64,000 nucleotides of DNA from Pseudomonas duriflava (GCF_007830155.1 NZ_VLKY01000003.1:62001-126000); one strand, 5' to 3'. Shown: positions 19,504 to 28,899, counted from the stretch's first letter. Program-made: numbers and translations. The notes: a model not told the origin generated them from the letters alone.

Positions 19504-20274
19504 CTAATCAGGCTTTTCTTCCTTGCGACAGTCCTGTAGCTCTCGGCGCAGACCGTGTACGTCTTCGCTCAACTGATCTACCTTGGCTATAAGGAGACGT
19601 ATCATTTCCCGGTCGGCTTTCTGCTCGTGGGAGTCTTTTTCATCTTTATCTGACAATACCAACGAGCCGATATAAGCGGCAAAGCTGCCGAACAGCCCAA
19701 CCCCGGCAATCATCAGCAGCACGGCAACGATCCGGCCCAGAGTCGTTACCGGATAAAAGTCGCCATAGCCAACGGTTGTGACGGTCACAAAGGCCCACCA
19801 GAGCGCTTCTTCCGCCGTATTGATAGAGCTTTCAGGATTCGGCGCCTCAACCATAAGCATAGTGATCGCTCCAAAGGCCACTAAAAGCAGGGTCGCGGTG
19901 GCTGCCGAAGCGACAATGCCTTCGGCCTTGTTGCGAAACAGCAATCGCCAGATCAGCTGTATCGATTTGATGGCCCGCAGTAGTCTGAGCATTTGCACGA
20001 CGCGAAAGAGCTTGGCGCTTTGAAAGCCGGCCGCCGGGATGGAAGCCAGCAGGTCCAGCCAGCCCCAGCGCATGAAGCGCCACTTGTTTGGGGCGGCGCT
20101 AAAGCGTATGCAAAAGTCCACAAAGAAAAATACGCAGACGATGATGTCCAGGTAGTTCAACAACCGCGAGATTTCGGGCGGCAGCGTCAGGGTCAGGTCA
20201 ACGATTAGAGCGCCTAGTACGTAAAACGACAGGACCAGGATCAACAGCTGAAAAGGATTTATACGTTCTCTCAT
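19504..20274 (-). CDS. Voltage-gated-type potassium channel
   Basis: 256-residue membrane protein with about six hydrophobic segments including an arginine-rich S4-like helix (RVVQMLRLLRAIKSIQLIWR). The pore loop carries the potassium selectivity filter TVTTVGYGD. A charged cytosolic coiled-coil tail (about residues 205-256) may drive tetramer formation. The start at the ATG at 20274 (MRERINPFQLL) gives family-like length; the longer frame from 20388 would overlap the start region of the divergent polyphosphate gene. The physiological ion flux is inferred from the filter only. Confidence 0.88.
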   Translation of the reverse strand: MRERINPFQLLILVLSFYVLGALIVDLTLTLPPEISRLLNYLDIIVCVFFFVDFCIRFSAAPNKWRFMRWGWLDLLASIPAAGFQSAKLFRVVQMLRLLRAIKSIQLIWRLLFRNKAEGIVASAATATLLLVAFGAITMLMVEAPNPESSINTAEEALWWAFVTVTTVGYGDFYPVTTLGRIVAVLLMIAGVGLFGSFAAYIGSLVLSDKDEKDSHEQKADREMIRLLIAKVDQLSEDVHGLRRELQDCRKEEKPD

Positions 20275-20437
20275 GGCTCGCCTGGGATAGAAGGTGGCGT
20301 TATAGATCGATGCATGCAGCGCAGTAGAGTTCAGTAGCGCCGAACGTCCAGCGGAGCGCGGACTCGAAAGGGTATCCTCTGCGGCCATGCACCTGAAAGC
20401 GGTCGCGACATTTTCACCGGTTTGGCTGGAGAACCGT

Positions 20438-21925
20438 ATGTTCGAATCCGCAGAAACTGATCACGTCATTGACAAGGAAACCTATGAGGCGGCTGAGCCG
20501 AAGCTACGCCAGGCGCTGCTGGAAGCTCAGTACCGGCTCAAGGAACAGGGTCGTTTTCCTGTGTTGCTCCTGATCAATGGAGTAGAGGGGGCCGGAAAAG
20601 GCGAGACGGTAAAGCTGCTCAGCGAATGGATGGACCCTCGGCTCATTCAGGTCGAGTCCTTTCTAGAACCCAGCGAGGACGAACGTTTGCGCCCACCGGC
20701 CTGGCGTTATTGGCAACACCTGCCGCCTAAGGGGCGGATCGGGATTTTCTTTGGTAACTGGTACAGCCAGATGCTGCATGCCCGGGTGGAGAAGCGCATC
20801 AAGTCTGCCGATCTGGAAGAGGCAATCGGCGAAGCGGGGCGTCTGGAGCGTATGTTGAGCGATGAAGGTGCCGTCATCCTCAAGTTCTGGTTCCACCTGT
20901 CCAAGAAGCAGCTCAAGCAGCGTCTCAAGACGCTCAAGGATGATCCCCTGCACAGCTGGCGAATCAGCCCGCTCGACTGGCAGCAGTCCAGAACCTACGA
21001 CAAGTTTGTCCAGCATGGCGAGCATGTTATGCGTCGAACCAGCCGTGACTACGCGCCCTGGTATATCGTGCCCGGGTATGACGAGCACTACCGCAGCTTG
21101 ATGGTAGGCAACATTCTGCTCGAAGCACTCACGGCCGCATTGGATAACGATACCCGCACACCCCGCAGTTCCCATGCCGCGCCGTTGCCACCCAATCTGG
21201 ACGGTCGCGGCGTGCTCAGCAGCCTGGACATGAGCCAAACCCTGAGCAAGGAGGCCTATCGGGAACAACTGATCGCCGAGCAGGCCCGGCTATCGCTACT
21301 GGTACGGGATAAGCGCTTCAAGCGTCACGCCCTGGTAGCGGTGTTTGAAGGCAATGATGCTGCCGGTAAGGGCAGTACCATCCGCCGTGTGACCGGGGCG
21401 CTCGACCCGCGGCAATACCGAGTCATTCCCATCGCCGCGCCCACCGAAGAGGAGCGTGCCCAGCCCTATCTCTGGCGGTTCTGGCGGCACATCCCGAAGT
21501 TGGGGGGCTTCACGGTGTTTGACCGCTCCTGGTACGGGAGGGTGCTGGTGGAGCGGGTCGAAGGTTTTGCCAGCGAGGCGGATTGGCTGCGTGCCTACAG
21601 CGAAATCAATGATTTTGAGGAACAGCTGACCGATGCCGGAATTGTGCTGGTCAAGTTCTGGCTGGCAATCGATTCGGATACGCAATTCAAGCGGTTCAAA
21701 GAACGCGAGGAAACGCCTTTCAAGCGCTTCAAGATCACTGAAGAGGACTGGCGCAATCGCGACAAATGGGATCAATACTCGGCGGCGGTCGAAGATATGG
21801 TCGCGCGCAATAGCACGGAAATCGCACCCTGGACGTTGGTCGAGGCTAATGACAAGCGGTTTGCCCGGGTCAAGGTGCTGCGAACCATTAACGATGCACT
21901 GGAAGCCGCCTACGCCAGGGATTGA
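20438..21925 (+). CDS. pap: Polyphosphate:AMP phosphotransferase (two-domain PPK2 class II)
   Basis: 495-residue cytosolic enzyme that uses polyphosphate to phosphorylate AMP to ADP. Two tandem PPK2 domains are visible, each with its own P-loop: GVEGAGKGET (residues 48-57) and GNDAAGKGST (about 304-313), followed in the second by the lid/Walker B region (FDRSWYGRVLVERV). The fused double-domain layout is typical of PAP. The ATG at 20438 has GGAGAA eight bases before it. With the nearby CHAD gene it makes a small polyphosphate cluster around the potassium channel gene. Confidence 0.92.
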   Translation: MFESAETDHVIDKETYEAAEPKLRQALLEAQYRLKEQGRFPVLLLINGVEGAGKGETVKLLSEWMDPRLIQVESFLEPSEDERLRPPAWRYWQHLPPKGRIGIFFGNWYSQMLHARVEKRIKSADLEEAIGEAGRLERMLSDEGAVILKFWFHLSKKQLKQRLKTLKDDPLHSWRISPLDWQQSRTYDKFVQHGEHVMRRTSRDYAPWYIVPGYDEHYRSLMVGNILLEALTAALDNDTRTPRSSHAAPLPPNLDGRGVLSSLDMSQTLSKEAYREQLIAEQARLSLLVRDKRFKRHALVAVFEGNDAAGKGSTIRRVTGALDPRQYRVIPIAAPTEEERAQPYLWRFWRHIPKLGGFTVFDRSWYGRVLVERVEGFASEADWLRAYSEINDFEEQLTDAGIVLVKFWLAIDSDTQFKRFKEREETPFKRFKITEEDWRNRDKWDQYSAAVEDMVARNSTEIAPWTLVEANDKRFARVKVLRTINDALEAAYARD

Positions 21926-22090
21926 AGGAGCGCTTGCACATAAACGTGGTGCTCTCACCTCGAACAGATTTTGCTGTGTCCGTAGCACTGTACTTATCAG
22001 TGAATGTTAAGTTCGCCAAAACAGCATTGTATGGACTGGGCCTGAGATCACCGCTAGCTGAACTTAAGGAGGCCATTATTTTCAGATTTC

Positions 22091-23785
22091 ATGGGTCTTA
22101 ACCTTGGAATACTCGTGCAAACCTTACCTTCAAAATCCTGTGGCACAACAGCTGCAACGCTTAACGACGCGTGCTTCTGCATAAGCCTGGATCAAACTGC
22201 ACTCTCCGATGCCCTTAGTGAAAAGCTTGGGAATACAGAGTTATTCGAACTTTTAACCTCGCGATGTCCTCATGCTTTGGCAGTACGGCCAGTATTTGTA
22301 TCGTCACGTCAGCTGCAACAGATGGAAGAAGTGGTTGAGGCTATCGAGCGGACTATTAGCCTGCCTGCCTGGCGTGAGCATGCATTGAGTTCCGCCCCTG
22401 CTATCGCACAGCATGATCCACGCGGCGCACGTGGTGTCTTTGTTGGCTACGATTTCCATCTGGGCGAAGAGGGGCTGGGGCTTATTGAGATAAACACTAA
22501 CGCAGGCGGTGCGATGCTAAATGCGTTAATCGCCCGCGCGCATAGGAGCTGTTGCAGCGGTATCTCAGGTCTCTCGCCAAGTGAAAAAGGCTTTGCTAGC
22601 TTCGAGCAGTCGATTCTGGACATGTTTTTTCAGGAGTGGTCAGCAAGCGGCGAGCAAAGACCGCTCAAACGCATGGTTATAGTGGATGAAGACCCACAAG
22701 CGCAGTACCTTTACCCGGAGTTTCTTCTCTTTCAACGCCTGTTCGAGTCAGCAGGCATCGAGTGTGCTATCGCAGCCCCGGCTGAACTGACCTTCCGTGA
22801 CAACAGCCTGTTGATCGCAGGTAAACCTGTCGATCTTGTCTACAACAGGCTTACGGACTTTTATCTGGAAGGCGACAACTGTGCTGCACTGCGAAGCGCC
22901 TACTTGGCCGATGCCGTGACCGTAACGCCACATCCTCAGGCGTATGCCCTATACGCTGACAAGCGTAGGCTGGTAGAGCTGACCGATGCTGATCTGCTTG
23001 AAAGACTGGGCGTGGATCAGCAGGCCAGGACTGTGTTAGCGCAGTTCATACCTCTAACCGTGCCTGTTGAGCAAGAAAACGCAGAGCAACTTTGGCAGAG
23101 CCGGCGTAATCTTTTTTTCAAGCCGGTTAGCGGGTATGGAAGCCGTGGTGTGTATCGAGGAGACAAGCTCACAAAACGCACATGGGAAGATATTCTCAAA
23201 GGAGGCTATCTCGCGCAGAATCTTATCTCTCCTGGTGAGCGTCGTATCACTGAGGATCGCCAGATTCGCCCCATGAAGTTTGATATTCGCGCATACGCTT
23301 ATGGAGGAAGGGTCCAGTGGAATGCTGCGAGGGTCTATCAAGGGCAAACAACCAACTTCAGGACCGAAGGAGGCGGTTTCGCGCCGGTTTTTACCTTGTC
23401 GCGGCGCGATGAAGCTAGAGAGAGGCAAGGTGCGTATGCCTCGTTTATATTTTTGCTCGACGAAACGGGTGAAGTTGAGCACTTGCCTCATTCGCTCTAT
23501 CTAGCGTTGGTTCGCGCAGAAAAGGCCACGTCACACCTTGCCGGCAAGCGTTTCCGGCTGGTCGATTGGTACGTTGCTATGGACGAAGGCAAACCGTCGA
23601 AAGTGGTCCGGGAGTGGTACGGCTGGATCTCCTTTGACAAGGAGGGTCGATATCATCCGGAAGCCGATTCGCTGCACACCCGCGAGTCGGGAGAAAATTA
23701 TTCCAATTCAAATGTAGACCCCACGGCACTTCCCACTGCAGAAGAGCGGGATCAAATTGAGCGGCTGTTGCTCAAGCGCAACTAA
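22091..23785 (+). CDS. Atypical, apparently circularly permuted ATP-grasp-like protein
   Basis: 564-residue soluble protein I cannot assign to a named family. It has ATP-grasp hallmarks in rearranged order: the metal-binding E-x-N element appears early (LIEINTNAGGAML, about residue 130), whereas the glycine-rich ATP loop (FFKPVSGYGSRGVYRG, about 340) and a RimK-like segment (KFDIRAYAYGGRVQW then NFRTEGGGFAPV, about 395-435) come later. Such enzymes usually join a carboxylate to an amine. A cysteine-containing motif DACFCISLD lies near residue 26. The start is uncertain: AAGGAGG at 22065-22071 is about 19 bases before the ATG, too far to be ideal. No biosynthetic partner is adjacent. Confidence 0.72.
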   Translation: MGLNLGILVQTLPSKSCGTTAATLNDACFCISLDQTALSDALSEKLGNTELFELLTSRCPHALAVRPVFVSSRQLQQMEEVVEAIERTISLPAWREHALSSAPAIAQHDPRGARGVFVGYDFHLGEEGLGLIEINTNAGGAMLNALIARAHRSCCSGISGLSPSEKGFASFEQSILDMFFQEWSASGEQRPLKRMVIVDEDPQAQYLYPEFLLFQRLFESAGIECAIAAPAELTFRDNSLLIAGKPVDLVYNRLTDFYLEGDNCAALRSAYLADAVTVTPHPQAYALYADKRRLVELTDADLLERLGVDQQARTVLAQFIPLTVPVEQENAEQLWQSRRNLFFKPVSGYGSRGVYRGDKLTKRTWEDILKGGYLAQNLISPGERRITEDRQIRPMKFDIRAYAYGGRVQWNAARVYQGQTTNFRTEGGGFAPVFTLSRRDEARERQGAYASFIFLLDETGEVEHLPHSLYLALVRAEKATSHLAGKRFRLVDWYVAMDEGKPSKVVREWYGWISFDKEGRYHPEADSLHTRESGENYSNSNVDPTALPTAEERDQIERLLLKRN

Positions 23786-23793
23786 CTCCCCCC

Positions 23794-23931
23794 ATGCGCT
23801 TGAAAGGTCTGTTTTTCTTGGAAAAGCATGGCGAATTCCCGCTTCTGGAGGCTTCTTACGTACGTTCTAACAAGGAGTACCTGATAAAGGGTGACCAGCC
23901 GGAAAAGGGGCACGTTAGAGAAGTTACATGA
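23794..23931 (+). CDS. Possible 45-residue ORF after the ATP-grasp-like gene
   Basis: Begins nine bases past the previous stop codon and has protein-like composition (MRLKGLFFLEKHGEFPLLEA at its start), without a ribosome-binding site. It could be a coupled small gene or a fragment of a lost gene. I do not recognise it. Confidence 0.25.
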   Translation: MRLKGLFFLEKHGEFPLLEASYVRSNKEYLIKGDQPEKGHVREVT

Positions 23932-24233
23932 ACGCCCTTGGCACCACATCGCACATCACGGCTCGTGGGTGAAAGATAGCCTAGTAGGCAAATGTGCATC
24001 GAGATCGGTTTTTAAGCACCAGTTTACAAACGCCGTCTCGTTACTATTTTGTAGTGGCACTAATAACCGTCGCTTCAGCTATTGCCTGTCGAGCAGGAAC
24101 GATCAGAGGCATGATTTCTAACAGATGAGAACCTTTTTACAGCCTCACCGGAGGCTGGTTCACCGCGAGCTGTCACTAAGGTGCCGTGCCTGGAGTTATT
24201 GCACCGAAGAACAACATTTCCTCTTACGTTCGG
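23932..24233. other. Spacer without a recognised gene
   Basis: About 300 bases of mixed composition. The only structure seen is the hairpin CAGCCTC-ACCG-GAGGCTG at 24142-24159 inside flanking GAAC/GTTC. It lacks a U tract and could mark the end of the DUF305 transcript. Confidence 0.4.
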
Positions 24234-24692
24234 TCATTCATTTGCCTTTTTCAGATCGTTGATCAAGTACTTCATCTCGGCAATTTCACGCTTTTGGGCC
24301 TCAATGATCTCATCGGCCAGCTTGCGTACCCGGGGGTCACTAATCTGAGCCCGCTGGCTGGTCATAATGGCAATGGAGTGGTGCGGAATCATTGCTTTCA
24401 TATAATCAGTATCACTAATAGTGGTCTGACTACGCACGAGCCATAGAGCAAGTGCAAAAGTCACTGCACTGCCTGCAAAGATAAGCATATTGGCGCGCTT
24501 GTTTTTATACATGTTCAGCATAAAGCTGAGCATGATTATTGCCATGCATGCACCCATCACTAGTGCCATCCAGGCACGGGTTTCGCTCCAAAAAAGGTGC
24601 TCGATAGCATATGTATTGAGATACATGAGCCCGAACATAACTACCGTTGAGGTAGTAATCATTGCTGCGAAACGCCAGTAAGACATGTGCAT
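24234..24692 (-). CDS. DUF305-type membrane protein, copper-associated
   Basis: 152-residue inner-membrane protein. Three hydrophobic helices (about 8-28, 38-58, 70-87) are followed by a DUF305-like segment with the histidine motif MIPHHSIAIMTSQRA (about 102-116) and a charged helical tail. Such proteins commonly sit beside copper or silver resistance genes, as here 83 bases after the copper ATPase on the same strand; a role in metal handling is inferred. AGAGGAGA precedes the ATG at 24692 by about 11 bases. Confidence 0.82.
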   Translation of the reverse strand: MHMSYWRFAAMITTSTVVMFGLMYLNTYAIEHLFWSETRAWMALVMGACMAIIMLSFMLNMYKNKRANMLIFAGSAVTFALALWLVRSQTTISDTDYMKAMIPHHSIAIMTSQRAQISDPRVRKLADEIIEAQKREIAEMKYLINDLKKANE

Positions 24693-24775
24693 GAAGTTCT
24701 AGTCTCCTCTTGATGGTGTTGCTTGCTACTGGAGCTGGCTGTCAAACGGCCATACTCACTAGCCATGTATGACAG

Positions 24776-27139
24776 CTAGTCAAGGCGCGCGTGCCGTAAG
24801 CGCAGGGCATTAAAGACCACTGAGGCGGAGCTTAGGCTCATCGCCAGCGCTGCGAGCATGGGCGAAAGCAATAGGCCAAATAATGGATACAGCACGCCTG
24901 CTGCAATAGGGATGCTCAAGCCGTTATAAAGAAAAGCAAACATCAGGTTTTGACGCATGTTCTTTACCGTCGCCACTGACAGCGATCGAGCACGCAGAAT
25001 GCCTCTAAGGTCCCCTTTAACTAACGTTACTTGAGCACTGTTCATGGCTACATCGGTACCGGTACCCATAGCAATACCGATGTCAGCGCGCGCTAACGCG
25101 GGGGCGTCATTGATTCCATCGCCAGCCATTGCCACACGACGCCCCTCGCTTTGCAGACGCGCAGCAAGCCGTTCCTTATCCTGTGGCTTAACCTCACCGT
25201 AGACCTCATCAATTCCTAGCTTTGCCGCCACGGCATGTGCTGTGGTCTGCCCGTCGCCAGTAGCCATGATGACGCGAACCCCATCGGCTTGAAGACTTTT
25301 TACAGCCTCAAGCGAGGTAGGTTTGATCGGGTCGGATACTGCCAGCAGACCGGCAAGCGCTCCGTCCACCGTCAGGTACATCACGCTGGCTCCTTGCTGA
25401 CGTAACTTCTCGGCTATATCCTTGAGTTCCTCGACAGAAACACCTGCCTGCTCCATCAGAGCTGTATTGCCAAGCTGAAGGCTCTGACCGGCCACTTCGC
25501 CGCGCACACCAATGCCTGAGCTAGACTCGAAGCTACTGGGCCGTACCAGCTCCATACCCCGAGCACGAGCGTGCTCGACAATGGCATGGGCCAATGGGTG
25601 CTCGCTACCTTGGTCAAGGCTAGCGGCCAGGTTTAATACCTCGTCAGCATGAAACGGGGCTATACCCACAGCCTGATCAAATACGGGCCGGCCTTCAGTC
25701 AGAGTGCCGGTCTTGTCTACAATCAGTGTGTCAATCTGCTTCATTTTCTCGATAGCAGCCGCATCACGAAACAGCACACCACTACCCGCAGCCTTGCCCG
25801 TGGCTACCATGATCGACATTGGCGTGGCCAAGCCCAAGGCACAGGGGCAAGCAATGATTAAAACTGCCACTGCGTTGATCAAGCCAAACAGCCAGCCCTG
25901 TTCCGAGCCGAGAAGTCCCCAGGCAAAAAAGGTAAGTATTGCAACCGACACTACCATCAGCACAAACCAGCCCGCGACGGAATCAGCCATACGCTGCATC
26001 GGAGCTTTGGAGCGCTGGGCATTGGCAACCATCTGCACGATTTGCGACAGCATGGTGCCTGAGCCTACCCGGGTGGCCTCCATGACTAGTGATCCGTGAG
26101 CATTAAGTGTTGCGCCAATCACACTGTCACCAGGACGTTTGGTAACCGGCACCGGTTCACCGGTAAGCATGGACTCATCCAGTGCACTTTCACCTTCAAG
26201 CACTACGCCATCTACGGGGACCTTTTCTCCAGGACGTACCCGCAAGTGATCGCCCTCGTGTACGCTGGTCAAAGGAATATCTTCTTCACTACCGTCTGCA
26301 TTGATTCGGCGCGCTGTCTTTGGTGACAGGCCTAAAAGCGCCCTGATAGCCGAAGAAGTTTGCGAGCGTGCACGCAGCTCTAGTATCTGACCCAGTAGCG
26401 TGAGAGAAATGATTACTGCCGCGGCCTCGTAATAAACACCGATTCGTCCGCCGACGCTAAATGAGGTAGGAAAAAGTCCAGGCAATACGGTAGCCACGAC
26501 ACTGTAAAGATAGGCTGCAGTAGTGCCCAAGCCTATCAGCGTCCACATGTTTGGACTGCGCTTGCGGATTGAGATCATACCTCGGGTAAAGAAAGGCCAG
26601 CCACCCCAGAGAACCACAGGCGTAGCGATCGCAAGCTCAATCCAGTTCTGACTCTGTCCATGAAAAAGTGCCAAACCATGCCCAAACATTGCTAGCGCTA
26701 CGACCACAGCTGTGAGCGGTAGGGTCCACCAAAAACGCCGGCTAAAATCCTTCAGTTCTGGATTATTTTCCTCTTCCAATTCAGGAATCGTTGGCTCCAA
26801 GGCCATACCGCAGATGGGACAACTTCCTGGTCCTAACTGGCGGATTTCTGGATGCATAGGACAGGTATATTCAGTAATCCCTGATGTTCCTGCCGGAACG
26901 TTGGCGCTGTGCAGGGCAGGCGGAGTACGACCTATACTATGTTCACTCACATACTTATCAGGCGCATTCTGAAACTTATCCAAGCATTTCTGGCTGCAAA
27001 ACCAATACGTCTGCCCTTGGTAATGTTCGCTGATGCGGCTATCAGTTTTGACTGTCATCCCACACACCGGATCTTTCGTCTGGCCGGCACGGTGGTTCTC
27101 CGCGCAGTCGTGCTTGTGCATGCTGGGTGAAGCTTGCAT
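24776..27139 (-). CDS. Copper/silver-exporting P1B-type ATPase with YHS and Cys-rich N-terminus
   Basis: 787-residue membrane pump predicted to expel Cu(I) or Ag(I) from the cytosol. The N-terminus has a YHS metal-binding module (DPVCGM, about residues 23-66) and a heavy-metal-binding segment (YTCPMHPEI...SCPICGMAL, about 91-114), instead of a classic CxxC HMA domain. The transport motif is CPC ([14 protein letters not shown]), the phosphorylation site is DKTGTLT, and the hinge [10 protein letters not shown] is intact. AAGGAG precedes the ATG at 27139. The architecture resembles CopA/SilP-like pumps of mobile resistance regions. The next gene downstream encodes a DUF305 protein. Confidence 0.93.
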   Translation of the reverse strand: MQASPSMHKHDCAENHRAGQTKDPVCGMTVKTDSRISEHYQGQTYWFCSQKCLDKFQNAPDKYVSEHSIGRTPPALHSANVPAGTSGITEYTCPMHPEIRQLGPGSCPICGMALEPTIPELEEENNPELKDFSRRFWWTLPLTAVVVALAMFGHGLALFHGQSQNWIELAIATPVVLWGGWPFFTRGMISIRKRSPNMWTLIGLGTTAAYLYSVVATVLPGLFPTSFSVGGRIGVYYEAAAVIISLTLLGQILELRARSQTSSAIRALLGLSPKTARRINADGSEEDIPLTSVHEGDHLRVRPGEKVPVDGVVLEGESALDESMLTGEPVPVTKRPGDSVIGATLNAHGSLVMEATRVGSGTMLSQIVQMVANAQRSKAPMQRMADSVAGWFVLMVVSVAILTFFAWGLLGSEQGWLFGLINAVAVLIIACPCALGLATPMSIMVATGKAAGSGVLFRDAAAIEKMKQIDTLIVDKTGTLTEGRPVFDQAVGIAPFHADEVLNLAASLDQGSEHPLAHAIVEHARARGMELVRPSSFESSSGIGVRGEVAGQSLQLGNTALMEQAGVSVEELKDIAEKLRQQGASVMYLTVDGALAGLLAVSDPIKPTSLEAVKSLQADGVRVIMATGDGQTTAHAVAAKLGIDEVYGEVKPQDKERLAARLQSEGRRVAMAGDGINDAPALARADIGIAMGTGTDVAMNSAQVTLVKGDLRGILRARSLSVATVKNMRQNLMFAFLYNGLSIPIAAGVLYPLFGLLLSPMLAALAMSLSSASVVFNALRLRHARLD

Positions 27140-27415
27140 AAGTTAGCTCCTTGTCATTAAGGGTCGACTTCGCTTGACATAAAACTAATCTATAGTTGAA
27201 GCGTATTTAAATTCGAAATAGCTAATGTTTTCCTCTAGCGGGTAGGCGTAATCACCAAGTCCGAAACTTTTCTTTATTACTACTTTTAGTGATCTAGAAA
27301 GAAACATACTCAGGCTTAGATAGTTGAATAATGCTAATTAGACGTCGACTTTAATTAGGCCATTTAAGGTCAAGGTAATACGAAAACTTCATGGTCATAA
27401 CCTTAGCTACAATCT
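27140..27415. other. AT-rich promoter region of the copper ATPase gene
   Basis: 276 bases clearly poorer in G+C than the flanks. It must contain the ATPase promoter on the minus strand. No MerR/CueR-type dyad or CopR box was identified here with confidence. Confidence 0.45.
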
Positions 27416-27679
27416 TTAGGCCGCCATGCGCTTACATTCTTCAGCACAAGCCATGCAGACCTTCGCGCATTCTAGGCAATGATCTATCTGATGCCAGACT
27501 GCTATCACGGGTCATTAGAACGGCTGCTAAGGCGCACATGTTCGCGCAGTCCTTATTCATCTCAATGCAACGGGTCATCATCTTGACGTCTTCTTCACGA
27601 AGGCAGACGTACACATCTCACAGGCGAGGGCACAATTGGAACAAGCCCGGATACAGGACTGATACGTAGCACTAGTCAT
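27416..27679 (-). pseudogene. Broken four-helix-bundle copper-binding protein gene (DUF326/Csp type)
   Basis: A decayed gene spread over three frames. It starts with an ATG at 27679 behind GGAGA and reads MTSATYQSCIRACSNCALAC, then hits a TGA at 27578. In another frame the sequence continues as CLREEDVKMMTRCIEMNKDC through LMTRDSSLAS, and a third frame supplies the end, HQIDHCLECAKVCMACAEEC to a TAA at 27416. The CxxxC-type spacing is typical of cysteine-rich copper-storage four-helix bundles. One short indel and a probable larger internal deletion, which removes an expected Cys-bearing helix segment, have destroyed it. Confidence 0.78.
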
Positions 27680-27767
27680 TACGCATTCTCCACTCAAAAA
27701 ATCGTACGTGGTCCCAGGAGATCCTTAGGTACGACTAAGCACTTTCGATGGAGGTTTCGCGAAATTA

Positions 27768-27785
27768 CCTTACATTTTTGTAAGG
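27768..27785. promoter_or_regulatory. CopR-like palindrome upstream of the broken copper-protein gene
   Basis: Perfect palindrome CCTTACA-TTTT-TGTAAGG, about 90 bases upstream of the pseudogene start. It agrees with the copper-responsive CopR box reported in Pseudomonas, of the form CTKACA-N5-GTAA. No copRS genes are in the window, so the regulator would act from elsewhere. Confidence 0.5.
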
Positions 27786-27874
27786 TTCATGGGTTGTATC
27801 CCACCTCCTCGAACGGTTTCGAAAGGGTTGAAAGCTTCATATCTTGCTGCGCAACTTTACGGAGCATTCTTGGG

Positions 27875-28030
27875 CTATAGAACTGCTCGAGGTAAATCCA
27901 ACAGCTGTCTGCGGCTCAGAACGCGTTGATAGTCAGCACTGGTGAACGGACTGCCGCGACCCAAGTACAGGATCACTGACCAGTTACCCTGACATTGCCA
28001 AATCGCCATCTCTGCTGCCCGGATCACCAT
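27875..28030 (-). pseudogene. Fragment of an IS3-family transposase (OrfB, integrase core)
   Basis: A 51-codon relic reading MVIRAAEMAIWQ then VILYLGRGSPFTSADYQRVL before a TAG. It matches the integrase-core segment normally reading VILHSDRGxQFTSxDYQ in IS3-type transposases. The catalytic aspartate of HSDRG is replaced (YLGRG) and the rest of the element is missing. No terminal inverted repeats were found. It marks past insertion next to the copper genes. Confidence 0.68.
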
Positions 28031-28272
28031 TTTGTGACCGATGCTCGACCAAAACCGCCTTTCTTCCAGCGTGGCAAGCCTTGAACACGCGATGCCGTCC
28101 CAGTCACTGCTTGGAGGAAATCAGATCGCTGATCCGCTCTCATGAGCGGTCATTCAATTCGTAGCGCGCCGTCATCTATCATTTGTGCTGGGAAAACGGA
28201 TGACAGAGCAGCAAACCGATTTTTCAGACAGAGCGTAAGCTCTCTACTTACCCTCTCTTCAAGGCTTACATC
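28031..28272. other. Spacer beyond the transposase scrap
   Basis: About 240 bases with no credible gene, probably further eroded mobile-element sequence. The inverted repeat AGAGCGGATCAGCGATCTG-like sequence near 28124-28142 is imperfect. Confidence 0.35.
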
Positions 28273-28899
28273 ATGACAGTACCGCCCGACGAACTCCTGC
28301 AAATCACTGCTCGCACCCTGGCCCATTACAGCCAGACGGCCGAAGGGTTTCGCGAGGGAACGCGTGATCACGACGTCAGCCAGAACATCGAGGCCCTGCT
28401 GCGCTATATCGAAGGCAACGCTCCGCTGCGCATTCTCGACTTTGGCTGCGGGCCAGGTCGTGATCTGCGCGCCTTCTCCCAGCGGGGGCATCAGCCGGTG
28501 GGGGTGGACGGCTCGGCAGAGTTTGTGGCGATGGCCCGGGCGGATTCAGGGTGTGAGGTCTGGCATCAGAACTTTCTTGCGCTAGATCTGCCCGCTGAGC
28601 ATTTTGATGGAGTCTTCGCCAATGCCTCGCTCTTTCATATCCCTACTGCGGAATTACCCCGCATACTGCGCGAGCTGCATGATGCATTAAAGCCACGCGG
28701 CGTACTGTTCAGCTCCAACCCGCGCGGCGACAACCGTGAGGGTTGGAGTGGCCCGCGCTTTGGGGCCTACCACGATTGGCCCGCCTGGCAGCGTTATCTG
28801 ACCGAGGCCGGTTTTACCGAACTGGAGCATTATTATCGGCCGGCAGGGTTGCCTCGCGAGCAGCAACCCTGGCTGGCCAGTGTCTGGCGCAAGGTCTGA
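28273..28899 (+). CDS. Class I SAM-dependent methyltransferase
   Basis: 208-residue soluble methyltransferase with the S-adenosylmethionine-binding motif I ILDFGCGPGRDL (about residues 54-65), the acidic motif II GVDGSAEFVAMA and a motif near FDGVFANASLFHIP. The methyl acceptor is not predictable. AAGG lies ten bases before the ATG. It is probably monocistronic; the next gene starts 118 bases downstream. Confidence 0.85.
   Translation: MTVPPDELLQITARTLAHYSQTAEGFREGTRDHDVSQNIEALLRYIEGNAPLRILDFGCGPGRDLRAFSQRGHQPVGVDGSAEFVAMARADSGCEVWHQNFLALDLPAEHFDGVFANASLFHIPTAELPRILRELHDALKPRGVLFSSNPRGDNREGWSGPRFGAYHDWPAWQRYLTEAGFTELEHYYRPAGLPREQQPWLASVWRKV

Noticed and set aside
24004-24121. Open frame running through 23891-24121
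   Set aside because: Composition not protein-like, no ribosome-binding site, not related to either neighbour.
27171-27215. MerR/CueR-type operator before the copper ATPase gene
   Set aside because: TTCAACTATAG and TTGACA-like pieces are present, but no dyad with the 19-20 base promoter spacing could be drawn.
27391-27669. Plus-strand ORF of 92 codons
   Set aside because: It is the complement of the broken copper-protein gene; the cysteine-rich reading is clear on the minus strand.
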